From the NCBI RefSeq assembly GCF_900188385.1, contig NZ_FZOI01000008.1, positions 1 through 64,000 of the forward strand: 64,000 bases of DNA, in the 5' to 3' direction. The stretch comes from Azospirillum sp. RU38E. GTDB taxonomy: Bacteria > Pseudomonadota > Alphaproteobacteria > Azospirillales > Azospirillaceae. This document shows, piece by piece, positions 1-6,498 of this stretch; position 1 is the first letter of the stretch; the number at the start of each line of letters is the position of its first letter. The translations under genes were made by a program, and so were the position numbers. The notes below the pieces were generated by a model. The model made no database searches, was not told the DNA's origin, and worked only from the letters and a program-made list of their open reading frames with translations.

Positions 1-93
1 ATCGACGCCGTCCTCGACTGGTCACTCTGGAGGCGAAGACATCAGGCAAACGCCGCTCTCGTCCACTATCGATTACAACAAACGCAACTGTAG
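1..93 (+). CDS. Transposase C-terminal fragment (cut by window edge)
   Basis: An open frame enters from the left edge and stops at TAG 91-93. Its 30 residues include WSLWRRRHQANAALVHYR, an Arg/His-rich tail that resembles the C-terminus of IS701-like DDE transposases (recalled pattern, not searched). Only the end is visible, so family and intactness cannot be judged. The roughly 80 bp after the stop, up to the GST gene, would hold the right end of the insertion sequence if this is one. I could not define its terminal inverted repeat because the left end is outside the window. Confidence 0.45.
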   Translation: MDAVLDWSLWRRRHQANAALVHYRLQQTQL

Positions 94-173
94 TACTAGA
101 AGACGATCAGCGCAATGCCCCCAGCACTGGAACCAGGCTGATTGGGGAAACAGCGCAAAAGGGGTAGCGGTGA

Positions 174-797
174 TCAGGCCTTGTCCGCCGCCTTGGCCAC
201 CGCGCGCTGATAGGCCGGGCGGGCCTGCATGGCCTGCAGCAACCGGGTGATATGCGGGCTGTTCTGCGCATTCAGGCCAGCACGCATAACCGCCACTTCC
301 AGCGGGAAGCTCATCATGATGTCGGCGGCGCTGAACTGGTCACCAGCCAGCCAGGGGCTGCGGCCGGCTTCCTGTTCCACATAATCCAGATGCAGCTTCA
401 CCTGTTCATTCACCATGCCGCGGATCGGCAGGGCCAGGATGCCCATCTTGCCGGCGATCAGCTTCAACAGCAGCTGCGGCATCAGGGAGCCTTCCGCATA
501 ATGCATCCAATAGCGATAGCGCCAATGCGCCTGCGCATCCGTGGCGGCCGGGGCCAGATGGGGGGCGTGGGCGGCCAGGATATATTCGATGATCAGGCCG
601 GTTTCGGCCAGCACCTGGCCATCCATCTCCACGATGGGCAGTTTGCCCAGCGGGTGCAGATTGCGCAGCGCCAGCGGCGCGCGCATGGTTTTGGCGTCCC
701 GTTTGTGCCGCACCACCTCATAATCCAGACCCGCCTCCTCCAGCAGCCAGAGCACGCGCAGGGAGCGGGAAATATTCAGGTGATGCACGCGGATCAT
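174..797 (-). CDS. Glutathione S-transferase family protein
   Basis: The 207-residue product has the usual GST size. The N-terminal thioredoxin-like half carries SRSLRVLWLLEEAGLDYEVV and GKLPIVEMDG followed by an ETGLIIEYI segment, where GSTs bind glutathione. The C-terminal helical half contains LAGDQFSAADIMMSFPLE, matching the conserved N-capping and hydrophobic-staple region. The ATG at 795-797 is preferred over an upstream in-frame start because it follows a purine-rich GGGGGGA site and starts directly on the first beta strand (MIRVHHLN). It is transcribed alone, away from the lipoprotein gene. Cytosolic detoxification or stress function is inferred from the family; the substrate is unknown. 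Confidence 0.9.
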   Translation of the reverse strand: MIRVHHLNISRSLRVLWLLEEAGLDYEVVRHKRDAKTMRAPLALRNLHPLGKLPIVEMDGQVLAETGLIIEYILAAHAPHLAPAATDAQAHWRYRYWMHYAEGSLMPQLLLKLIAGKMGILALPIRGMVNEQVKLHLDYVEQEAGRSPWLAGDQFSAADIMMSFPLEVAVMRAGLNAQNSPHITRLLQAMQARPAYQRAVAKAADKA

Positions 798-962
798 AAA
801 TCGTCCCCCCAATGGTTTTCCCATCCGGAATAGCACGGGCGTGCGCTTTGTCAATCAGCCGTGATGGGACGGTTCGTCCCCTTGGAAAGGGGTGGCTGAC
901 GGCCTTATCATCCGTTCCTTAAAGTGTTGCAGGAACCGGCCATGCCCCTGTCCCGTCCCCGC

Positions 963-1112
963 CTTATACCAGCGGCACGAAATCATGACCGCGGGTCACG
1001 CTTTCGTGCCCCTCAATCGCTGGCGCCAGCCTCCGCTGGCTTGGCTGCGCCGCACGGGCGGCGCGGCGGCGGTCGCCGCCGTCCCAACGGTCGTAAATTA
1101 TGACCGTTGGTA
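963..1112. repeat. Interspersed palindromic element, copy 1
   Basis: This GC-rich block lies between the GST and Sel1 genes. It begins at TATACCA and has an outer hairpin (GGCACGAAA at 974-982 with TTTCGTGCC at 1002-1010), then the family core (CTCAATCGCTGGCGCC, GGCTTGGCTGCGCCGCAC), and ends in a hairpin around CCAACGGTC / GACCGTTGG near 1084-1107. It aligns by eye with the copies near 21.4 kb (inverted) and 3.5 kb. The ATG proposed for the downstream lipoprotein lies in the right arm of the last hairpin. Confidence 0.75.
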
Positions 1113-1654
1113 TTGTTCACCGCCTGAAAGCGGGTGCCCCCCTGCTGCTGGTCCTGCTGGCGGCGGGTTGCGTGCCGGCCCCTGCCCCGACCCCCATGGT
1201 CTGTGCCGGGCTGGACCAATGCCGGATGGCTGATCCCTGTGTGGATATCCGCCGGGCCGGGGTGGCGGCGGGCACGCTGCCTTTTGCCGACCGTCCGGCA
1301 ATCGCGGTGGCCTTTGACCATGCCTGCCAGGGCAGCACCATCGGCGCCTTCCTGATGGCCGATGCCTTTGACCATGGCAGCGGCGGGTTGCGGCGCAATG
1401 ATGATCTGGCGGCCCGCTTCTACCGGCTGGCGGCCACCCCGCCGCCGCCTGTCCGCCCCGGCCTGCCCCTGCCCTCGCGGGAGCCGCCGCTGGCCGAAGC
1501 CGCCTATCGGCTGGGGCTGATGCATTGGGAAGGGCGCGGTGTGCCACAGGATCTGGCCGCGGCCCGCATCTGGCTGTCACGGGCCGCCAATGCCGGCCAT
1601 GAACAGGCCAAGCTGGCCCTGAAGGGGCTGGCATCCCTGCCGGCCCCAGGCTGA
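1100..1654 (+). CDS. Lipoprotein with Sel1-like repeat
   Basis: The 184-residue protein begins with a short basic region, a hydrophobic stretch and the lipobox LLAAGC (Cys about residue 24), so it is predicted to be exported and lipid-anchored. The C-terminal part, residues about 130-175, matches a Sel1/TPR-like helical pair: AAYRLGLMHWEGRGVPQDLA then AARIWLSRAANAGHEQAKLA. Sel1 proteins usually mediate protein contacts; no partner is evident. The start codon lies inside a repeat hairpin and lacks a clear ribosome-binding site, so the exact N-terminus is uncertain. A proline-rich linker (about residues 112-127) separates the conserved parts. It converges on marC. Confidence 0.75.
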   Translation: MTVGIVHRLKAGAPLLLVLLAAGCVPAPAPTPMVCAGLDQCRMADPCVDIRRAGVAAGTLPFADRPAIAVAFDHACQGSTIGAFLMADAFDHGSGGLRRNDDLAARFYRLAATPPPPVRPGLPLPSREPPLAEAAYRLGLMHWEGRGVPQDLAAARIWLSRAANAGHEQAKLALKGLASLPAPG

Positions 1655-1664
1655 AGCACCAGCA

Positions 1665-2300
1665 TCAGGTCATCCAGCCGGGGAACAGGGCGCGCAGGCC
1701 GGCGGCGATGATTTCCACCGCCACGGCGGCCAGCAACAGGCCGGTCAGACGGTTCATGATGTTCAGGCCGGTCTGGCCCAGCTTGTTGCCGATCGGCACG
1801 GCCAGCCGCAGCGTGGCCAGCAGGCCGGCGCAGACCGCCAGGATGCAGCCGACCAGGATGGCGAAATGTTCCCAGCCATGGCCGCGCTGCGCCTCGATGA
1901 TAACGGCGGAGATGGAACCGGGACCGGCCAGCAGCGGCAGGCCCAGGGGCACCACGCCGATGGCGGTGCGCTGGCCGGCCTCGTCGGCCTCCTGCACGGT
2001 ATGTTTCACGGCCGAGACGGTGGCATTCAGCAGCGACAGGGCGATCAGCAGCAGCACGATGCCGCCACCGACACGGAAACTGGCCAGGCTGGTGCCCAGC
2101 ACCGTCAGCACCGCATCGCCCAGAAAGACGGAGCTGACCAGCACCGTGGCCACGGTCAGCACGGCCGACTGGGCGATGGCGTTGCGCTGTTCCCGCGTGC
2201 GCCCCTCCGTCATGCCCAGAAAGATCGGGATGGCGGCGAAGGGCGTGAGGATGGCAAACAAGGCAATGAGAAAACGCGAATATTCGGACCAGGCTTCCAT
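1665..2300 (-). CDS. MarC/UPF0056 family integral membrane protein
   Basis: The 211-residue protein has about six hydrophobic segments. It carries the family's hallmark stretches: LFAILTPFAAIPIFLGMT near the N-terminus, FRVGGGIVLLLIALSLL in the middle and GVVPLGLPLLAGPGSISAVI, followed by a C-terminal MNRLTGLLLAAVAVEIIAAGL. Length and order fit MarC-type inner-membrane proteins. The name comes from the E. coli mar locus, but a role in drug resistance has not held up and the transported substrate is unknown. It is a single gene ending 10 bp from the convergent lipoprotein gene. Confidence 0.9.
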   Translation of the reverse strand: MEAWSEYSRFLIALFAILTPFAAIPIFLGMTEGRTREQRNAIAQSAVLTVATVLVSSVFLGDAVLTVLGTSLASFRVGGGIVLLLIALSLLNATVSAVKHTVQEADEAGQRTAIGVVPLGLPLLAGPGSISAVIIEAQRGHGWEHFAILVGCILAVCAGLLATLRLAVPIGNKLGQTGLNIMNRLTGLLLAAVAVEIIAAGLRALFPGWMT

Positions 2301-2692
2301 GTCGCTTCCGTCGGACGAAGGGCGGAAAGCCCCTTATAGCATGGCTGAACCGGGGAAAAGAAAGCCCATCGACTGGCAAACTGCTGGGCAGCAGCCCCTT
2401 TCTTTTGCCGGGTGCCCGTGTCCTGCCGATCACAGGTTCATACCATTTGTTGCGGGAAATCCGTGCGGAACAGCCCGTTTTGTTTGATTGTTTTGGGTCA
2501 CGCCCATGAAACTTTGATGATCGGGGGTGATACCGCGTAGGAGTTGGTTGACCGCGCGCCCGCGCTTTGTGATATGGCAATGTGACAAGGCCGAATAATC
2601 CATCCTGGCCCGCCGCTTCTGACAAGGGCGGTGCCCGGACGGGCGGTTCGATGTGCGGCACCGCGTGCCGGCGACCCAGACGATGTGAGAAC
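2301..2692. other. Divergent intergenic region, marC / olsB
   Basis: This 392 bp stretch separates two divergently transcribed genes and must hold both promoters. The part at about 2440-2540 is more AT-rich than its surroundings (TTTTGTTTGATTGTTTTGGG), which suits a promoter, but I could not define convincing -35/-10 boxes. No hairpin, repeat of the interspersed family or RNA gene was recognised. Confidence 0.4.
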
Positions 2693-3508
2693 ATGGCTGA
2701 CATCACCACCGATGCCCTGATTTCCGGCGAGCTTCGCGCTGGCAATCTGGAGGTCCGCCTGGCGGAAAGCGCCGCCGAGGTCCATGCAGCCCAGATGCTG
2801 CGCTTCCGCGTCTTCTATGAGGAGATGCAGGCCCGGCCGACGCCGGAAATGGCAGCGCAGCGGCGCGATTACGACATGTTCGATCAGCTGTGCGACCATC
2901 TGCTGGTGATCGACCATAATGTCGGCGTCGGGGCCAGCGGCGTGGTCGGCACCTATCGGCTGATCCGCCGGGCGGCGGCGGCACGGGCCGGTTCCTTCTA
3001 TTCGTCGGACGAATACGATATCTCCCGGATTGAGGAATATCCGGGCGAGGTGCTGGAGCTGGGGCGGTCCTGCGTTGACCCCGCCTATCGCAGCAGGGGC
3101 ACCATGCAGCTGCTGTGGCGCGGCATTGCCGCCTATGCCGCGCATTACGATATCAAGCTGATGTTCGGCTGCGCCAGCCTGCCGGGCACCGACCCGAAGG
3201 CTTTGGCCCTGCCGCTCTCCTATCTCTATTACCATCATCTGGCCCCGCCGGCCCTGCGTCCGGTGGCCCTGCCGCACCGCTATGTCGAAATGGCGATGAT
3301 GGATGAGCATGAGATTGATCCGCGCCGCGGGATTAACGAGGTACCGCCGCTGATCAAGGGCTATCTGCGGCTGGGCGGTTTCGTCGGCGAAGGGGCTGTG
3401 GTGGATCACCAGTTCAACACCACCGATGTTTCCATCGTGGTGAAGACCGACCTGATCACCGATAAATATCTGCGGCATTACGAACGGCGCGGTTCGTCCC
3501 TGCTGTGA
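2693..3508 (+). CDS. olsB: L-ornithine N-alpha-acyltransferase (OlsB-like, GNAT fold)
   Basis: The 271-residue protein belongs to the hemolysin/OlsB acyltransferase family. It has LRFRVFYEEMQARPTPEMAA early on, then DYDMFDQLCDHLLVID, GVVGTYRLIRRAAA, and the acyl-donor region ELGRSCVDPAYRSRGTMQLL, all typical of OlsB. OlsB attaches a 3-hydroxy fatty acid to ornithine, the first step of phosphorus-free ornithine-lipid synthesis. The next gene on the same strand is a PlsC-type acyltransferase, as in rhizobial olsBA, which strengthens the call. The ATG at 2693 (MADITTDALISG) follows TGAGA; longer in-frame starts lack similarity. Only a palindromic repeat element separates it from olsA. Confidence 0.85.
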   Translation: MADITTDALISGELRAGNLEVRLAESAAEVHAAQMLRFRVFYEEMQARPTPEMAAQRRDYDMFDQLCDHLLVIDHNVGVGASGVVGTYRLIRRAAAARAGSFYSSDEYDISRIEEYPGEVLELGRSCVDPAYRSRGTMQLLWRGIAAYAAHYDIKLMFGCASLPGTDPKALALPLSYLYYHHLAPPALRPVALPHRYVEMAMMDEHEIDPRRGINEVPPLIKGYLRLGGFVGEGAVVDHQFNTTDVSIVVKTDLITDKYLRHYERRGSSLL

Positions 3509-3672
3509 TATCAATCTCCCTTGATCGTGACCGATCAAGGGAGATTTTGCGTTCCCTCAGGCGCCGGGCGGGCGCATCCGCGCCCTTGGCTTACGCGGGC
3601 ATGGGCCCGCGGGCCGGCAGTCGCCGGCCTCTAATCCGCCAAGGGTCAAACCCTCGGCGGATTGGTATAACA
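3509..3672. repeat. Interspersed palindromic element, copy 2 (best-preserved copy)
   Basis: It starts 1 bp after the olsB stop. Hairpin A is a perfect 14 bp inverted repeat (3513-3526 with 3533-3546, loop GTGACC) followed by TTTT, so it could also act as a terminator. The core reads GCGTTCCCTCAGGCGCCGGG ... CCTTGGCTTACGCGGGC ... GGCCGGCAGTCGCCGGCCTC. Hairpin B pairs AATCCGCCAAGGG (3633-3645) with CCCTCGGCGGATT (3651-3663), one G-U mismatch, and ends in TTGGTATAA. Confidence 0.85.
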
Positions 3673-3700
3673 CCAACGGTCAAAGACAGCGGCGGGCAAG

Positions 3701-4549
3701 ATGGATATCGGATCGACAGGCCGCGGCATTGTGCGGCTCAGCCTTTATGCCATTGTCACCGCACTGGGCATTCCGCTGCAGGTGCTGTTCCTGCGTTTCG
3801 GCGGGCCCTATGCCCGTTTTCCTGTCGCCTATCACCGGCTCTGCTGCCGGATTCTGGGCCTGAATGTGGTGATGCAGGGCCGTCCGGTGACCGACCGGGC
3901 GACCCTGTTTATTTCCAACCACTCCTCCTATCTCGATATTCCGGTGCTGGGTTCGCTGCTGCCGGCCAGCTTTGTCGCCAAGAATGAGGTGGGGGGCTGG
4001 CCGCTTTTCGGCCTACTGGCGCGCCTGCAGCGCACTGTTTTCGTGGATCGCAATGCGCGTCACCGCGCCGATGAACAGCGCGACAGCATCGCCGGGCGCC
4101 TGCAGGCGGGTGACAAGCTGGTGCTGTTCCCGGAAGGCACCAGCAGCGACGGCAACCGCACCCTTCCCTTCAAGACGGCCCTGTTCGCCGTGGCCGCCAC
4201 CCAGGTGGATGGCAAGCCACTGACCCTGCAGCCGGTCAGCGTCACCGCCACGCATCTGGATGGGCTGCCGCTGGGCCATGCCTGGCGGGCGCTTTATGCC
4301 TGGTATGGTGATATGGAACTGCCGCCGCATCTGTGGCAGCTGGCCCGGCTGGGCGGACGCATCAGGGTGCTGGTGGAATTCCATCCCCCGGTCTCCCTGG
4401 CCGATGTCAGCAGCCGCAAGGCGCTGGCCGAGCATTGCTGGCGCAGCGTGGCCGCCGGTGTGGAACGCGCCGTGAAGGGCCGGGATGAACCGGTGGCCGA
4501 GAATGATGATGCGGCACTTCCTGCGGCCTCTGCCACGGCAGCGGGCTGA
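3701..4549 (+). CDS. olsA: 1-acyl-glycerol-3-phosphate / lyso-ornithine-lipid O-acyltransferase (PlsC family)
   Basis: The 282-residue protein is a PlsC-type acyltransferase. The catalytic HX4D motif is seen in FISNHSSYLDIPVL, and the acceptor-site motif in LVLFPEGTSSDGN. An N-terminal hydrophobic segment, LYAIVTALGIPLQVLFL, anchors it at the inner membrane. Family members transfer acyl chains to the sn-2 position of lysophosphatidate. Because it follows olsB, the more specific role of O-acylating lyso-ornithine lipid (OlsA) is likely but inferred. The C-terminal tail (residues about 260-282) is Ala-rich and probably disordered. It ends 12 bp from the convergent Smr gene. Confidence 0.82.
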   Translation: MDIGSTGRGIVRLSLYAIVTALGIPLQVLFLRFGGPYARFPVAYHRLCCRILGLNVVMQGRPVTDRATLFISNHSSYLDIPVLGSLLPASFVAKNEVGGWPLFGLLARLQRTVFVDRNARHRADEQRDSIAGRLQAGDKLVLFPEGTSSDGNRTLPFKTALFAVAATQVDGKPLTLQPVSVTATHLDGLPLGHAWRALYAWYGDMELPPHLWQLARLGGRIRVLVEFHPPVSLADVSSRKALAEHCWRSVAAGVERAVKGRDEPVAENDDAALPAASATAAG

Positions 4550-4560
4550 AGGTCTCTCTA

Positions 4561-5196
4561 TTATTCCCCGCGCCGCCGGCGCAAATAGACGTAATAGGCG
4601 CCACCGCCGCCATGCTGCGGCTGGGCCTGATGCACCGCCAGCACCAGATCGCGCGTCGGGGTTTCGTGCAGCCAGCGCGGCACCCCGCTGCGCAGCACGC
4701 CTTCGCCGCGCGGCATCCCGCCCTTGCCGGTAATCACCAGCAGCAGCCGGCGGCCCTGGGCATGGCTGCGGCGGACAAAGCCGATCAGCGCATCATGCGC
4801 CGCGCTCTGTGTCAGCCCATGCAGGTCGATGCGGCCATCAATGGCCAGACGGCCGCGCCGCACCTTTTCATCCGTGCGCTTATCGATACCGCTGCGCGCG
4901 CCAAGCGCGGTGGGGGCCAGCTGCACCGTCACCGCCGCCTTCTGCTTCAGCGGCACACCGCGCAGCAGATCGGCCAGCCGTTCCGCCAGCGCGGGTGCTG
5001 TGGGTGGCGGGGTAGGGGCGGGACGGGGGCTGGGGGCAGGTGTGGTGACTGGCGCTGGGGCAACCGGTGCCGGTGGAGCCTCTTCCGCCGCCTTGGGCCG
5101 GCGTTTTGCCCCGCGCAGGGGCACGGCATCGCGCATCACGGTGCGCCACAGGTCCAGATCCGCCGCACTGGGTTTCTTGCCCCGCCGCTCAGCCAT
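4561..5196 (-). CDS. Smr domain-containing protein (YdaL/SmrA type)
   Basis: The 211-residue protein starts with a basic segment (MAERRGKKPSAADLDLWR), followed by a proline/alanine-rich linker at residues about 35-75, and ends in an Smr domain. The domain is recognised by the DLHGLTQSAAHDALIGFV motif, the VITGKGG turn and the terminal GGGGAYYVYLRRRR. Smr domains are the C-terminal DNA-binding/nicking module of MutS2, and stand-alone forms may be nucleases acting on DNA or RNA; the substrate here is unknown. The ATG at 5194-5196 is preferred because the upstream 28 codons look non-coding (Cys/Pro-rich). Confidence 0.85.
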   Translation of the reverse strand: MAERRGKKPSAADLDLWRTVMRDAVPLRGAKRRPKAAEEAPPAPVAPAPVTTPAPSPRPAPTPPPTAPALAERLADLLRGVPLKQKAAVTVQLAPTALGARSGIDKRTDEKVRRGRLAIDGRIDLHGLTQSAAHDALIGFVRRSHAQGRRLLLVITGKGGMPRGEGVLRSGVPRWLHETPTRDLVLAVHQAQPQHGGGGAYYVYLRRRRGE

Positions 5197-5391
5197 GGCG
5201 CCCCCCGGCGCCGCGCGGGCGCTTGGACAGGGTGGGCACAGGGGGAAACGGACAGGACAAAGTGGTTTTCCGGCAAGCACAAAGGGGGGCTGCCGCTGCT
5301 GGTATCATCGGCAACCCGGCGGGGCAATGTTTCATGCGGCGTTGCGGGAGATGGGTGCCATCTGCCCGATGGCAATGGCGGCTGCGGCAGG

Positions 5392-5853
5392 TCAGCCGTC
5401 ACCCAGATGCGGGGGCAGGTGCGCCTGACAGGCCCGCAGCTTGGCATCGAACTGGCGTGCCAGATCCCCCAGCGTCACCTGCCCCAGCCGTGTCAGCAGG
5501 GCCGACCGCGCCTCTGCCAGCGCGTCGCCCAGGCTCTGGTTGACCGCCTGTTCCACCAGACAATCGGGATTGTCGGCTGACAGGCCGATGGCGAACAAGT
5601 GCGGCTCACCCAAGGCCCGGTAGATATCCAGCAGGCTGATCCCGTCCAGCGGCCGGGCCAGCACCCAGCCCCCGCCATGGCCCTTTTCCGACCGCACCAG
5701 CCCCTGATCACGCAGCCCCGCCATGGTCCGGCGCACCACCACCGGGTTGGTGTTCAACATGCCGGCCAGCAGTTCGGACGTGGCGGCACCCTGCAGCCGA
5801 TCCATATGGATGAGCGCATGGAGCATTCGGGAAAGGCGGCTATCGCTTCGCAT
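5392..5853 (-). CDS. Rrf2-family transcriptional regulator
   Basis: The 153-residue protein has an N-terminal winged helix (SRMLHALIHMDRLQG, then TSELLAGMLNTNPVVVRRTM, LRDQGLVRSEKGHGGGWVLA) with the Rrf2 signature GHGGGW. The cysteine triad that binds an iron-sulfur cluster in IscR/NsrR is absent; only scattered cysteines remain, as in YwnA-type Rrf2 repressors. It is divergent from the broken thioredoxin-reductase-like gene, with 87 bp between starts, an arrangement usually seen when the regulator controls the oxidoreductase. Because the target is now a pseudogene, the regulator may be kept for other targets or may be on its way to decay. Confidence 0.85.
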   Translation of the reverse strand: MRSDSRLSRMLHALIHMDRLQGAATSELLAGMLNTNPVVVRRTMAGLRDQGLVRSEKGHGGGWVLARPLDGISLLDIYRALGEPHLFAIGLSADNPDCLVEQAVNQSLGDALAEARSALLTRLGQVTLGDLARQFDAKLRACQAHLPPHLGDG

Positions 5854-5940
5854 CCTTCCTGCTTAACGGAAATCAGTATTCGTAACAAGCAGAGTTGCAA
5901 ATGCCGTCTCGTCACCCCATCATGTAACTTATAAAGCTTC

Positions 5941-6448
5941 ATGAAAGAAGTGACCATGCTTCACGACGTCCTTATCATCGGCGGCAGCTTTGCCGGCCTT
6001 TCTACTGCGATGCAGCTGCCGGGTGCTGCTGTTGGATGCCGGCCGACCGCGTAACCGCTTCGCCGCCGCGTCCCATGGGTTTCTGGGCCAGGACGGGGTG
6101 CCGCTGGGGGCCATTATGGCCGGTGCCCGCGCGCAATTGGCCGCCTATCCCACCCTGACATGCGTGGAGGGGCTGGTGGAGCAGGCGGCCGGTAGGCTGG
6201 ATGATTTCCAGGTCATCCTGGCCGATGGGCAGAGCTTCCAGGGCCGGCGGCTGGTGCTGGCCATGGGCGCGCGCGATGAATTGCCCGATCTGCCGGGGAT
6301 GGCGGAACGCTGGGGCACCGGCATCCTGCATTGCCCCTATTGCCATGCCGCCGGCGATGTGGCGTCCCCCCTGCATAATGGCACGCTGGCATCAGCGGCC
6401 GGGGTGATGGCGGCATTTGCGGCCCATCATTCCCTGTTGGGGCTCTGA
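5941..6448 (+). pseudogene. NAD(P)/FAD-dependent oxidoreductase (thioredoxin-reductase-like), frameshifted and internally deleted
   Basis: The ATG at 5941 begins MKEVTMLHDVLIIGGSFAGL, a Rossmann FAD-binding motif, but this frame ends at TAA 6052-6054. The family sequence continues in another frame as RVLLLDAGRPRNRFAAASHG. The break falls around 6015-6025, where about 15 bases (not a multiple of three) seem to be missing. The second frame runs through RDELPDLPGMAERWGTGILH and CPYCHA, then jumps from the CxxC region directly to the family's C-terminal end (HNGTLASAAGVMAAFAAHHS). The NAD(P)-binding middle, about 130 residues, is gone. A full-length homologue would be about 300 residues. The two lesions together make this a clear pseudogene. 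Confidence 0.85.
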
Positions 6449-6498
6449 GTTGCGGGGGGCCTGAACAGGCCCCCCGCCGGTCCCTTCCCTCAACCCTG

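Noticed and set aside
2498-3538. A 346-codon minus-strand frame across olsB
   Set aside because: Antisense to olsB, whose acyltransferase motifs are clear. The translation contains no recognised domain and reads through a repeat element.
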